Program-made: the position numbers and the translations under genes
Assembly: GCF_029893805.1 (NCBI RefSeq)
Contig: NZ_JARXYP010000002.1
Span: forward strand, 5,828,001 to 5,892,000
DNA: 64,000 nt
Reading direction: 5' to 3'
From: Streptomyces sp. SAI-135
Lineage (GTDB): Bacteria; Actinomycetota; Actinomycetes; Streptomycetales; Streptomycetaceae
Shown here: positions 48,477 through 59,631 of the stretch, piece by piece
Layout of the letters: the number at the start of each line of letters is the position of its first letter
Numbering within the stretch: position 1 is the stretch's first letter
Notes under the pieces: generated by a model
Told to the model about the DNA's origin: nothing
The model's database searches: none
Seen by the model: only the letters and a program-made list of their open reading frames with translations

Positions 48477-50603
48477 CTAGCCCCTGTTGAGCTCGAACCA
48501 GACCACCTTGCCGGTGCTCAGCCGGGTGGCGCCCCACCGGCGGGCGAGCCGGTTGACGAGGTAGAGCCCGCGGCCGCCCTCGTCGGTGGCCCGGGCCTGC
48601 CGCAGACGCGGCAGCTGCGGCACGTCGTCCCCGACCTCGCACCGCAGGACGTCGGTGCGCAGCAGCCGGAGCGTGACCGGACGCGTCGCGTACCGCACGG
48701 CGTTCGTCACGACCTCACTGACCAGCAGCTCGACGGAGTCGGTCAGATCCTCCATGCCCCACCGGGACAGTGCCCGCCGCGCGAGCCGCCGGGCACGGCC
48801 CGGGGCCGCGTCCTCCGGCTCCAGGAACCAGTACGCCACGTCACTGGGCGCGATCCCGTCGAAGCGGGCCGCGAGCAGCGCGATGTCGTCGTCCCGGTCG
48901 CCGGGACCGAGCATGTCGAGCACCTCGTCGCACAGCGCCTCCAGCGGCGGCGGATGATCCGGCCCGGTCAGCTGCGCCGTCGCGGCGAGCTTCTCCCGCA
49001 GCTGCTCTATCCCGGTCCACACGTCCCGAAGCCGCGACTCCACGAGTCCGTCGGTGTAGAGCAGCAGGGTCGCCCCGGCCGGCGCGTCCAGTTCCACGGC
49101 CTCGAAGTCCACGCCCCCGACACCGATCGGCGCGCCCGGCGGCACCCGGAGCACCTCGGCCCGCCCGCCCAGATGCAGCAGCACCGGCGGCGGATGACCG
49201 GCGTTGGCGATGGTGATCCGGTGCGAGACCGGGTCGTAGACGGCGTAGAGGCAGGTCGCCATGCGGTCCGTGCCGAGCCGCTGGGCCTGCTCGTCGAGGT
49301 GGTGCAGCACCTCCTGCGGGGGCAGGTCGAGCCCGGCGAGGGTCTGCGCGGTCGTCCGCAGCTGGCCCATGATCGCCGCGGAGGTCATGGAGTGGCCCAT
49401 GACGTCGCCCACGACCAGGGCGACCCGGCTGCCGGGCAGCGGGATCGCGTCGTACCAGTCACCGCCCACCCGGGCCGTCTCGGCGGCCGGCAGATAGCGG
49501 GAGGCCAGCCGCACGCCGGTCGGCCTGGGGAGCGTCTCCGGCAGCATGGTGCGCTGCAACTCGTCGGCGATGTACGCCTCACGGCCGTAAAGGACCGCCT
49601 TGTCGATGCCCAGCGCGCTGTGCGTGGCGAGCTGGGCGGCGACGAGCAGGTCGTCCGGGTCGAAGGGGATGCGGTCGGGGCGGCGCAGGAACAGGGCCGC
49701 GCCGATCACCCGGCGCCGGCCGCGCAGCGGGGCGAGGATCGCCCGCCGGCCCGACGGTACGGCGAACTCGCAGCCCTCTCCGAGCAGTTCCGGCAGCGCG
49801 GCATGGGCCGCGGGAGTGTCCGTGAAGACCGGCCGCACCCCGCGCAGCACCTCGGCGAGCGCGCTGCCGGGCTGCACCTCGCACAGTTCGGTGCCGAGCG
49901 CGTCCAGCTCGGTCGGGTTCTCCGGCACCGGCACCGGCAGGATGCCGTCCTCCAGGTCCCGCTCCTGCTGCGGAATGCGGTCACTGCGCCGCAGCCGCAG
50001 CACGAGCGGTCCGGTGGGCCGCTCGTCGCCGACGGGCAGCGGGTCGCGCAGATAGACGAGGATCGCGTCCGAGAAGGTCGGCACGGTCGCCCGGCACAGA
50101 CCCATCACGATCTCGTCCAGGTCGATGCCCCGGGCGATCCGACGGGTCGCCGCGCCCACGAAGCGCAGCCGGTCGCCGTCCCGGCGCATGGGTGTGGGCC
50201 GGCCCGGGGGCAGCCCCTGCCCGGTACGGCGTTCGTCACCGCTCTGGGGCAGGCGCTCGTCCTCGCCGCCCGGCTGCACCGGGACCCCCTCGGGGACCGG
50301 CCGGGGACGGTGCGTGTCCGGCTCCGCGGCGGCCGGCTGGGAGTGCTCGGGGCCGGTACCGGCCGGGTTCATGCCCATGTCCTTGTTGTTGCCGGTCTTT
50401 CCGGGCTTGCCGGTCGTGCTGTTGCCTGCCTGGAGGACGGGTGCCGCCTCCTGCGCGGGGTCACCGGAGCGTGCCTGGAGAGGTAAAGCCGACTCGGCGC
50501 CCTGGGCGGGCGGTGGCGCCGGGGAACGCAGGAGCGCCCCGCGGGGGTCCGTGGGGTCGACGCCCGGCTGGGGGCGTTCGAAGGAGGTCGGGTGCTCCGT
50601 CAC
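48477..50603 (-). CDS. SpoIIE-family protein phosphatase with GAF and kinase-like ATPase domains
   Basis: A 708-residue cytoplasmic signalling protein. The first 130 residues are disordered and Pro/Gln-rich. A GAF domain (about 145-330) is followed by a PP2C/SpoIIE phosphatase (about 350-570; ARVGGDWYDAIPL, VVGDVMGHSM, ANAGHPPPVLL, LLLYTDGLVESR, DDIALLAARF) and an HATPase_c anti-sigma-like domain (about 580-708; VSEVVTNAVRYATRP, EGGRGLYLVNRLARRWG). It fits an anti-sigma/anti-anti-sigma partner switch. Sensing by the GAF domain is inferred. Confidence 0.9.
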   Translation of the reverse strand: MTEHPTSFERPQPGVDPTDPRGALLRSPAPPPAQGAESALPLQARSGDPAQEAAPVLQAGNSTTGKPGKTGNNKDMGMNPAGTGPEHSQPAAAEPDTHRPRPVPEGVPVQPGGEDERLPQSGDERRTGQGLPPGRPTPMRRDGDRLRFVGAATRRIARGIDLDEIVMGLCRATVPTFSDAILVYLRDPLPVGDERPTGPLVLRLRRSDRIPQQERDLEDGILPVPVPENPTELDALGTELCEVQPGSALAEVLRGVRPVFTDTPAAHAALPELLGEGCEFAVPSGRRAILAPLRGRRRVIGAALFLRRPDRIPFDPDDLLVAAQLATHSALGIDKAVLYGREAYIADELQRTMLPETLPRPTGVRLASRYLPAAETARVGGDWYDAIPLPGSRVALVVGDVMGHSMTSAAIMGQLRTTAQTLAGLDLPPQEVLHHLDEQAQRLGTDRMATCLYAVYDPVSHRITIANAGHPPPVLLHLGGRAEVLRVPPGAPIGVGGVDFEAVELDAPAGATLLLYTDGLVESRLRDVWTGIEQLREKLAATAQLTGPDHPPPLEALCDEVLDMLGPGDRDDDIALLAARFDGIAPSDVAYWFLEPEDAAPGRARRLARRALSRWGMEDLTDSVELLVSEVVTNAVRYATRPVTLRLLRTDVLRCEVGDDVPQLPRLRQARATDEGGRGLYLVNRLARRWGATRLSTGKVVWFELNRG

Positions 50604-50898
50604 GCGTGTCGAATCCGTCCGTCCGGGGCTGCGCGCCTGACGCGCAGTGTGTCCCGCCGAAATCCCGATACCCGGAATGCGTGTCCCAGGAACGGAATTC
50701 CCGCGTGGTCAGGGGCTGTTCCTGCGTTTTCGGTCAACCTTCCGCGGCCCGTACCGGTGTTGCCCTCGTACCCCACGCTCACGTCCTGCCGCCCCTCGGT
50801 GACGATCGGTCAAGCCCAGTGCCCGCTCCGGTAGTTGCCGCTGCGCGCTCTTGCGGAGGACGATCCTACGTTTGCAGCCCGGGGGCGCATCAAGGGTC

Positions 50899-51591
50899 TC
50901 ATGACGACAAGTGCGCAGGCATACGGTCCCAGTCTTCCGGAAGGAGCGGTACGGTCCAGGACGGATCGGGCCGCCAGTCGGGCCAGCCGTCCGAGAACGG
51001 CGGGCCCCAGGCGCGGATCACCTCCACCGCCGACCGCCCCGCCGATCTGACCTGTTCGGCCAGGTCGGGGCCCATCAGCCCGTCCCGCTGGGCCTGCGCG
51101 AACTCGTCCTCGTCGCGCCACTGCCAACCGCGGTCCGGATCCACGGTGATGTCCAGGAAGTGGTCCTCGGAATCCACACCCCCGGCCCAACGGGCCAGCG
51201 GCTCCTCCAGGTTCACGTACCAGTTCTTGAAACGCCAGCCCGGCTCCCAGAACAGCCACACCGACCACGGCAGCCCCGGCCGGGCCAGCTTCAGCACCCC
51301 GGTGCCGAACCAGCGGTCCCGATGGACCGAACGCGGCTTGGTGTAACGGGACTGAAGCGGCTCGGCGTGCACCGGCGTGCCGTCGGCCAGCACCGGCCGC
51401 ACACACTCGGTGCCCGGTGCCAGCCAGACGGCGAGCAGATCCTCGTCGTCGCGTACGACGGTGACGGGGCGGGCGATGTGGAACTGCTCGCCGGCGTTCT
51501 CCCGGTAGCGCCACAGGATCTGACTCCCGGGCTCCCAGAAGTGCGCCGTCGTACCCGCTTCCACCGCTCTCACCGCTCCACCGTCTGCCAT
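50899..51591 (-). CDS. DUF402/FomD-like protein
   Basis: A 230-residue protein of the DUF402 family, whose members such as FomD hydrolyse nucleotidyl phosphonates or nucleoside diphosphates using metal ions. Visible signatures: TAHFWEPGSQILWRYRENAG, WKEPGWRFKNWYVNLEEPLA-like segment (FWEPGWRFKNWYVNLEEPL), DFLDITVDPDRGW-like (HFLDITVDPDRGWQWRDEDE). The -10-like TAATAT (complement of 51598-51603) lies 6 bases before ATG, implying a leaderless mRNA. Stands alone between fumC and the phosphatase gene. Confidence 0.8.
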   Translation of the reverse strand: MADGGAVRAVEAGTTAHFWEPGSQILWRYRENAGEQFHIARPVTVVRDDEDLLAVWLAPGTECVRPVLADGTPVHAEPLQSRYTKPRSVHRDRWFGTGVLKLARPGLPWSVWLFWEPGWRFKNWYVNLEEPLARWAGGVDSEDHFLDITVDPDRGWQWRDEDEFAQAQRDGLMGPDLAEQVRSAGRSAVEVIRAWGPPFSDGWPDWRPDPSWTVPLLPEDWDRMPAHLSS

Positions 51592-51663
51592 GCACAGATA
51601 TTAGGTGCCATAGGCATACGACGCTGCGGTACGCGTCACGGTTCACGCCGGGGGCGGGAAAGG

Positions 51664-53073
<1,410 letters not shown>

Positions 53074-53704
53074 TGCCGATCACCTCCGTTTTGGTCAGCA
53101 CCTGCCCCCGTGACCCCTATTCCTGCCACACCGAGCAGTTCCGGCCCCCCCGAAGCACCGGGCCACCCGGACACCAACGGTAGGTGTGCCGGGGACGGGG
53201 CGAGGACGGGTCACGCGAGGCCAAGGTCTCCGCACCCGCCTGCCGCGACCGGACGGGGCGTGGCGGGTGCGGAGTGCAAGGGCGCAGCCCCCGGCGGGGC
53301 GAGGGGGCGGTCGTTGCAGGCCTCGAGCAGGGCCTCGCTCTGCGGAAGGGCGCCGCACGGGTCCACATCGTGAGGGTGGCCCCGTCGTCGCCCCCCGTCG
53401 GGTCGCAGGGCCCTTCGCGACCGTCTTGCCCCTCCTCCCTCGCCGCCCCCGGGGATGGGGTGGCGGGGGGCGCCGCAGGTGCGGTCGGGTTCTGCCGCCT
53501 GCCGCCTGCCGCCTGCCGCCTGCCGCCTGCCGCCTGCCGCCTGCCGCCTGCCGCCTGCCGCCTGCCGTGGCAGGACGAGGCGGGTCGGGCTGCGGGGTGC
53601 AGGCGACGCAGTCCCGTGCGGGGCCGAAGGGGCGGCTGCCCCTGGGGAGGGGACGGGCAGGGGCGGCGGGGGCGAGAAACACCCCCCGCCGGACCGGACC
53701 GGTG
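53074..53704. other. Intergenic region between the two fumarase genes
   Basis: 631 bases without a supported gene. It contains the heptamer array at 53492-53567 and otherwise GC-rich sequence. The fumC promoter should lie near its left end. Open frames covering it are artefacts of composition and of the repeat. Confidence 0.6.
53492..53567 (+). repeat. Heptamer tandem repeat (CTGCCGC)n
   Basis: Ten perfect copies of CTGCCGC plus six bases of an eleventh run uninterrupted from 53492. As 7 is not a multiple of 3, all frames alternate, so it is not a coding repeat. Perfection suggests recent expansion or ongoing slippage. Confidence 0.95.
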
Positions 53705-55372
<1,668 letters not shown>

Positions 55373-55539
55373 CTCAGCCCATTCCTCACTCTGCGGGTCG
55401 GCCACCCACCTCCGTCGGCGGGCCTCACCAGCCTAGAACCTGTCCAAGGACGGCAGCTTGTGAGGTAAGGCTCAGTCGGTTCCCCAAGAGTTGTCCACAG
55501 GCCTAGTCGCGATCTATCGCGTTTCGGTACGCTGCTGCG

Positions 55540-56256
55540 GTGGACCTTCAGAAGCCCGACCTTCACCAGCCCACGGGACCCGCGCCCGCGGTGGCCGACC
55601 TGCGCGCCTCGGACGCCGACCGCGACCGCGTCGCCGACATCCTGCGCGAGGCCCTCGCCGAGGGCCGCCTCACCGGGGACGAGCACGCCGAGCGGGTCGA
55701 GGGGGTGCTGAGCGCCAAGACGGTGGGCGAGCTGGAGGTCTTCATACGGGACCTGCCGGCCGCCCATGAGCGCCGTTCCACCCCGGCCTGGACCCCGGCC
55801 CCCAACCGCCCGACCGACGCGATCCCCCCGGACCCGGACGACAACGTGGTGGCGGTCTTCAGCGCCGCCGTCCGCAAGGGCCGCTGGCGCGCGGGCCGCC
55901 GCATCCACGCCTACGCGGTCTTCGGCAGCGTCGAGATAGACCTCAGCGAGGCGATCTTCGAGTACCGCCAGGTGGTCATCAAGGCGTTCTCGGTGTTCGG
56001 CAGCGTCGAGGTGCGCGTCCCCGAGAACATCTCGCTGCGCGGCACGGGAGTCGGTGTCCTCGGCGACTTCCAGGTGGACACCCTCGACTCGCAGGAGCCG
56101 GACGCGCCCGTGGTGTACGTCGACGGCTGGGCCGTCCTCGGCAGCGTCGACGCGAAGCCCAGGCGCGGCAAGCTCGTCGCGGACATCCTCGACCGGGTCC
56201 AGCGCGCGGTCGACCGCAAGGTCGACAGGAGTTTGCGCAAACACCTGGATCGTTGA
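55540..56256 (+). CDS. DUF1707 protein with LiaF-like C-terminal domain
   Basis: A 238-residue soluble protein. Residues 20-72 form a DUF1707 domain (LRASDADRDRVADILREALA, EGRLTGDEHAERVEGVLSAK); residues about 100-220 are a cell-wall-active antibiotic response (LiaF-like) beta-helix with repeated AVFGSVEIDLSEA, SVFGSVEVRVPEN and AVLGSVDAK units. No membrane segment. GTG 55540 follows a TACGCT box by about 6 bases, as for a leaderless mRNA. Function unknown. Confidence 0.82.
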   Translation: MDLQKPDLHQPTGPAPAVADLRASDADRDRVADILREALAEGRLTGDEHAERVEGVLSAKTVGELEVFIRDLPAAHERRSTPAWTPAPNRPTDAIPPDPDDNVVAVFSAAVRKGRWRAGRRIHAYAVFGSVEIDLSEAIFEYRQVVIKAFSVFGSVEVRVPENISLRGTGVGVLGDFQVDTLDSQEPDAPVVYVDGWAVLGSVDAKPRRGKLVADILDRVQRAVDRKVDRSLRKHLDR

Positions 56257-56393
56257 CGTCTGTGAATCCGGGCGGGTCCGCATCGGAGGAATCCGCCCCC
56301 CGGCGGTTCGGAACTCAGTGCATAGGCGCGCGCACAGCGGGTAGGGCTTGCTCCATCGTCTCTCGCTCGCGAAGCCGTCGTCAGGAGTAGACC

Positions 56394-56768
56394 GTGCTGC
56401 AACCGCCGCATTCGTCCCTGCAGGTCGCTGCCGTTCCGGCCCAGCGGGTGCCAGTGCGGGACAGGGACCAAGACGCTCCATGGCACACCGAGGCGGTGTG
56501 CCGGCGCGATGAGGCCGGCCTGTTCTTCGCTCCGTCCAAGGAACCCACGGCCGCCAGGCTCTCCCGCGAGGAGGCGGCGAAGCGCGTCTGCGCCCGCTGT
56601 CCGGTCATGGTCGAGTGCCGCGAACACGCTCTGCTCCAGCCCGAGCCCTACGGCGTCTGGGGCGGCCTCACCGCGGCGGAGCGCCGGGTGGTCCTGGCCC
56701 GGCGCAGGCGCCGCGACCTGGAACTCACCAAAGCCGCGAGGGCGGCCCGCATAGCCCAGGCGGGCTGA
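56394..56768 (+). CDS. wblI: WhiB-like iron-sulfur regulator, WblI type
   Basis: A 124-residue Wbl protein. The four cluster ligands are C36, C66, C69 and C75; the GVWGG turn (in EPYGVWGGLTAAERR) is followed by a basic C-terminal helix (VLARRRRRDLELTKAARAAR). Wbl proteins bind an oxygen- and NO-sensitive [4Fe-4S] cluster and act with the main sigma factor. GTG start after AGGAG. The place between DUF1707 and glpX genes matches wblI in Streptomyces gene order as I remember it. Confidence 0.85.
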   Translation: MLQPPHSSLQVAAVPAQRVPVRDRDQDAPWHTEAVCRRDEAGLFFAPSKEPTAARLSREEAAKRVCARCPVMVECREHALLQPEPYGVWGGLTAAERRVVLARRRRRDLELTKAARAARIAQAG

Positions 56769-56780
56769 CCCCGCACAGCA

Positions 56781-56812
56781 AAAGGCGCCCCCTCCGCACC
56801 GGGGGCGCCTTT
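56781..56812 (+). terminator. Terminator after wblI
   Basis: AAAGGCGCCCCC (56781-56792) pairs perfectly with GGGGGCGCCTTT (56801-56812), 12 bp with an 8-base loop. The arm ends in TTT and lies 12 bases after the stop. Confidence 0.85.
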
Positions 56813-56837
56813 GAGCCGGGGCTCAGTGGGACCTGCT

Positions 56838-56890
56838 CAGGGGCGCGGGGAACTGCGCGACAAGCCACAGCGCACCCGCACCCGCCACTG
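56838..56890 (-). repeat. Dispersed Streptomyces-type short repeat, copy C
   Basis: Inverted copy of the element at 3461-3516; the 22-base core is at 56840-56861, and the flanking AAGCCACA and ACCCGCACCCGC blocks are also shared with copy A. It lies between the wblI terminator and the convergent glpX stop codon, again just after genes. Confidence 0.78.
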
Positions 56891-56916
56891 TTCCCTGCCT
56901 GTCGAGCTGTCAGGCG

Positions 56917-57951
56917 CTATTTGGCGCGATCGAAGTCGATCGCGCTGTAGGCCCGCAGCTTGCTCAGCCGGTGCTCCGAATCGATCCGACGCACCGTCCC
57001 CGACTTCGACCGCATCACGATCGAGTCGGTCGTCGCCGTCTCCGACCGGTACCGCACACCCCGCAGCAGCTCGCCGTCGGTGATACCCGTGGCGACGAAG
57101 AACACGTTCTCCCCGGACACCAGGTCGTCGGTCGTCAGCACCCGGTCGAGGTCGTGCCCGGCGTCGATCGCCCGCGCCCGCTCCTCGTCGTCCTTCGGCC
57201 ACAGCTTGCCCTGGATCGTCCCCCCGAGGCACTTCACGGCACAGGCCGAGATGATGCCCTCGGGCGTACCGCCGATGCCCAGCAGCATGTCGACGCCGGT
57301 GCCCTCGCGCAGGGCGTAGATCGAGCCGGCCACGTCACCGTCGGAGATCAGCTTGATCCGCGCCCCCGCTTCCCGGATCTCCTTGATGATCCCCTCGTGC
57401 CGGGGCCGGTCGAGGATGACGACGGTCACGTCCTCCGGGGTGGAGCGCTTGGCCTTGGCGACCCGCCGGATGTTCACGGACACCGGCGCGTTGATGTCGA
57501 CGAAGTCCGCCGCCTCCGGTCCCGTGACCAGCTTGTCCATGTAGAACACGGCGGACGGGTCGAACATCGAGCCCCGGTCTGCGGCGGCCAGCACCGCGAT
57601 CGCGTTCGGCATGCCCTTGGCCGTCAGCGTGGTCCCGTCGATCGGGTCGACGGCGATGTCGCACTCGGGGCCGGTCCCGTCGCCCACGCGCTCTCCGTTG
57701 AAGAGCATCGGGGCCTCGTCCTTCTCGCCCTCGCCGATGACGACCACGCCGTTCATCGACACGGTGGAGACCAGGGACCGCATGGCACGCACCGCGGCGC
57801 CGTCGGCGCCGTTCTTCTCGCCCCGCCCGACCCAGCGGCCCGCGGCCATCGCGGCGGCTTCGGTCACCCGGACGAGCTCCAGGGCGAGGTTGCGGTCGGG
57901 GGCCTCGGAGGGGACTTCGAGTTCGGACGGCAGATGATGATGCTCGGTCAT
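56917..57951 (-). CDS. glpX: Class II fructose-1,6-bisphosphatase
   Basis: A 344-residue GlpX-type FBPase, the gluconeogenic enzyme splitting fructose-1,6-bisphosphate. Metal-binding residues lie in GEGEKDEAPMLFNGERVG and DIAVDPIDGTTLTAKGMPNA; DVTVVILDRPRH and the LLGIGGTPEGIISACAVKCL motif are also present. Full-length. Divergent from the DUF4245 gene over 127 bases. Actinobacteria commonly rely on this class of FBPase. Confidence 0.95.
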   Translation of the reverse strand: MTEHHHLPSELEVPSEAPDRNLALELVRVTEAAAMAAGRWVGRGEKNGADGAAVRAMRSLVSTVSMNGVVVIGEGEKDEAPMLFNGERVGDGTGPECDIAVDPIDGTTLTAKGMPNAIAVLAAADRGSMFDPSAVFYMDKLVTGPEAADFVDINAPVSVNIRRVAKAKRSTPEDVTVVILDRPRHEGIIKEIREAGARIKLISDGDVAGSIYALREGTGVDMLLGIGGTPEGIISACAVKCLGGTIQGKLWPKDDEERARAIDAGHDLDRVLTTDDLVSGENVFFVATGITDGELLRGVRYRSETATTDSIVMRSKSGTVRRIDSEHRLSKLRAYSAIDFDRAK

Positions 57952-58078
57952 CGGAGCGCACCTTTCTGATACGACGACGGCCGGATGAGGGTTCGACCGT
58001 CGACTCTATCGCCAGTCCGACAAAATGAGCAGGGGACCCCACGGATGAGCGGACCGGGCACCTGCGACGATAGGGGGT

Positions 58079-58600
58079 GTGGCAGGTTCGAACGGCAAGC
58101 AGAAGACGGTCCGGGACATGATTCTCTCCCTGGGCCTGATCGGGATCGCGGCGGCGGTCATCTACGTGTTCATCCCGCACGACGACTCCGCTCCGGACAT
58201 CAAGAAGGTCGATTACCGCGTCGAGCTGCTCACGGCCCGCCGCGCGGCCTCCTACCCGGTGGCCGCGCCCGAGGGGCTGCCGGCCGACTGGAAGGCCACT
58301 TCGGTGCGCTTCCGGGGCGACCGGTCCGACGCCTGGCACCTGGGCTTCAACGCCCCCGGCGGTGAGTACGTGCAGATCGAGCAGTCGACTCAGAAGCCGT
58401 CGGAGTTCATCGACGAGGCGAGCCAGGGCGGCGAGGCGACGCGGCAGACCCAGCAGATCGCGGGCCGCACCTGGACGCGGTACACGGGCGGCCGTTACGA
58501 CGCTCTCGTGCACCAGGGCGACGGGGCGACGACGGTGGTCGCGGGCACGGGCTCGTTCGCCCAGCTGACCGAGATGGCGAAGTCGCTGAAGATGGCGTGA
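58079..58600 (+). CDS. DUF4245 single-pass membrane protein
   Basis: A 173-residue protein: basic N terminus (MAGSNGKQKTVRDMI), one helix (about 16-36, LSLGLIGIAAAVIYVFIP), then an outer DUF4245 domain (about 45-173) with ADWKATSVRFRGDRSDAWHL and TWTRYTGGRYDALV. GTG 58079 follows CGATAG by a few bases with no ribosome site, so the mRNA is probably leaderless. Function unknown; it is a regular neighbour of glpX in actinobacteria. Confidence 0.8.
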   Translation: MAGSNGKQKTVRDMILSLGLIGIAAAVIYVFIPHDDSAPDIKKVDYRVELLTARRAASYPVAAPEGLPADWKATSVRFRGDRSDAWHLGFNAPGGEYVQIEQSTQKPSEFIDEASQGGEATRQTQQIAGRTWTRYTGGRYDALVHQGDGATTVVAGTGSFAQLTEMAKSLKMA

Positions 58601-58604
58601 GCGC

Positions 58605-58643
58605 ACGAGAGGGCCCGGCCGCCAGGCGGCCGGGCCCTCTCGT
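58605..58643. terminator. Bidirectional terminator hairpin
   Basis: A perfect 19-bp inverted repeat, ACGAGAGGGCCCGGCCGCC around a single A; in practice a 16-17 bp stem with small loop. It lies between the DUF4245 stop and the convergent nitroreductase stop. Confidence 0.85.
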
Positions 58644-58658
58644 CGTGTGTCAGCCGTC

Positions 58659-59249
58659 TCACACGGTGGTGACGACCTCGTCGTAGGAGAGGCGCGGGGA
58701 GCGCGGGAACCAGGCGTCCTCGCCCGGCTTGCCGATGTTGACGACCATCAGCGGGGTGTGGTCGTCGTCCAGGAACTCCTTGCGGACGCCCTCGAAGTCC
58801 AGACCGGTCATCGGGCCGGCGGCGAGGCCCGCGGCGCGGACGCCGATGATGAAGTAGGCGGCCTGCAGGGCGGCGTTCAGCCCGGCGGCACCCTCACGGA
58901 CCGGACGCTCGGCGAAGAAGAGGTCCTTGGCCTGCGGGAAGTGCGGGAAGAGCTGGGGCAGCTCCTCGTGGAACTCGTTGTCCGCGGAGAGGATCGCGAC
59001 CAGCGGGGCGGTGGCGGTCTTCGGCTGGTTGCCCTCGGCCATGTGCTGGACCAGGCGCTCGCGGGCCTCGGCGGAGCGGACCAGGGTGATGCGCAGCGGG
59101 CTCTGGTTGAAGGCGGTCGGACCGTACTTGACCAGGTCGTAGATCGCCTGGACCTGCTCGTCGGTCACCGGCTCGTCGGTGAAGGTGTTCGCGGTGCGGG
59201 CCTCGCGGAACAGCAGGTCCTGGGCGGCGGGGTCAAGAACGAGGGACAT
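58659..59249 (-). CDS. Nitroreductase-family protein (malonic semialdehyde reductase RutE-like)
   Basis: A 196-residue FMN-dependent reductase, similar to RutE/HadB-type proteins. The family start LDPAAQDLLFREARTANTFT, the segment YDLVKYGPTAFNQSPLRITL and the late GFDxxGVRKEF-like TGLDFEGVRKEFL are visible. ATG 59249 follows GAGAAGGTT; the upstream open frame is not needed. Substrate unproven, as such proteins reduce various nitro or enal compounds. Confidence 0.85.
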   Translation of the reverse strand: MSLVLDPAAQDLLFREARTANTFTDEPVTDEQVQAIYDLVKYGPTAFNQSPLRITLVRSAEARERLVQHMAEGNQPKTATAPLVAILSADNEFHEELPQLFPHFPQAKDLFFAERPVREGAAGLNAALQAAYFIIGVRAAGLAAGPMTGLDFEGVRKEFLDDDHTPLMVVNIGKPGEDAWFPRSPRLSYDEVVTTV

Positions 59250-59388
59250 GGTGGAACCTTCTCGGGGTGTACGTCGGTCCCGTAAACGGACCGTGGACCG
59301 GTTGACGTCTCCGACCGTACGCCAATGAAGTTCAACCTTCAACCAAAAGCGGGGCCTGGTGATCCGCTTCACAGATCACCCGGACCCG

Positions 59389-59622
59389 CTACTCCGAGTC
59401 GGCCTCGCCGTCCTCCGACTCCTCGGCCAGCGCCGCGTCCAGCCGGGCCCGCGCGCCGTCCAGCCACCGCCGGCACACCTTGGCCAGCTCCTCGCCCCGC
59501 TCCCAGAGCGCGAGGGACTCCTCGAGTGTCGTACCGCCCGCCTCCAGCCGCCGCACGACCTCGATCAGTTCGTCCCGCGCCTGCTCGTACCCGAGCGCCT
59601 CTTCCACCACCTTGCTGGTCAT
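59389..59622 (-). CDS. xseB: Exonuclease VII small subunit
   Basis: A 77-residue XseB protein: GYEQARDELIEVVRRLEAGG and LEESLALWERGEELAKVCRR match the family. It forms the small subunits that regulate the XseA nuclease. It begins 9 bases after the xseA stop, so is co-transcribed. Acidic C terminus. Confidence 0.92.
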   Translation of the reverse strand: MTSKVVEEALGYEQARDELIEVVRRLEAGGTTLEESLALWERGEELAKVCRRWLDGARARLDAALAEESEDGEADSE

Positions 59623-59631
59623 CCGCCCACC

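Noticed and set aside
53492..53567. CRISPR-like or coding repeat
   Set aside because: The units are contiguous 7-mers without spacers, and 7 is not a multiple of 3, so it is neither a CRISPR array nor a peptide repeat.
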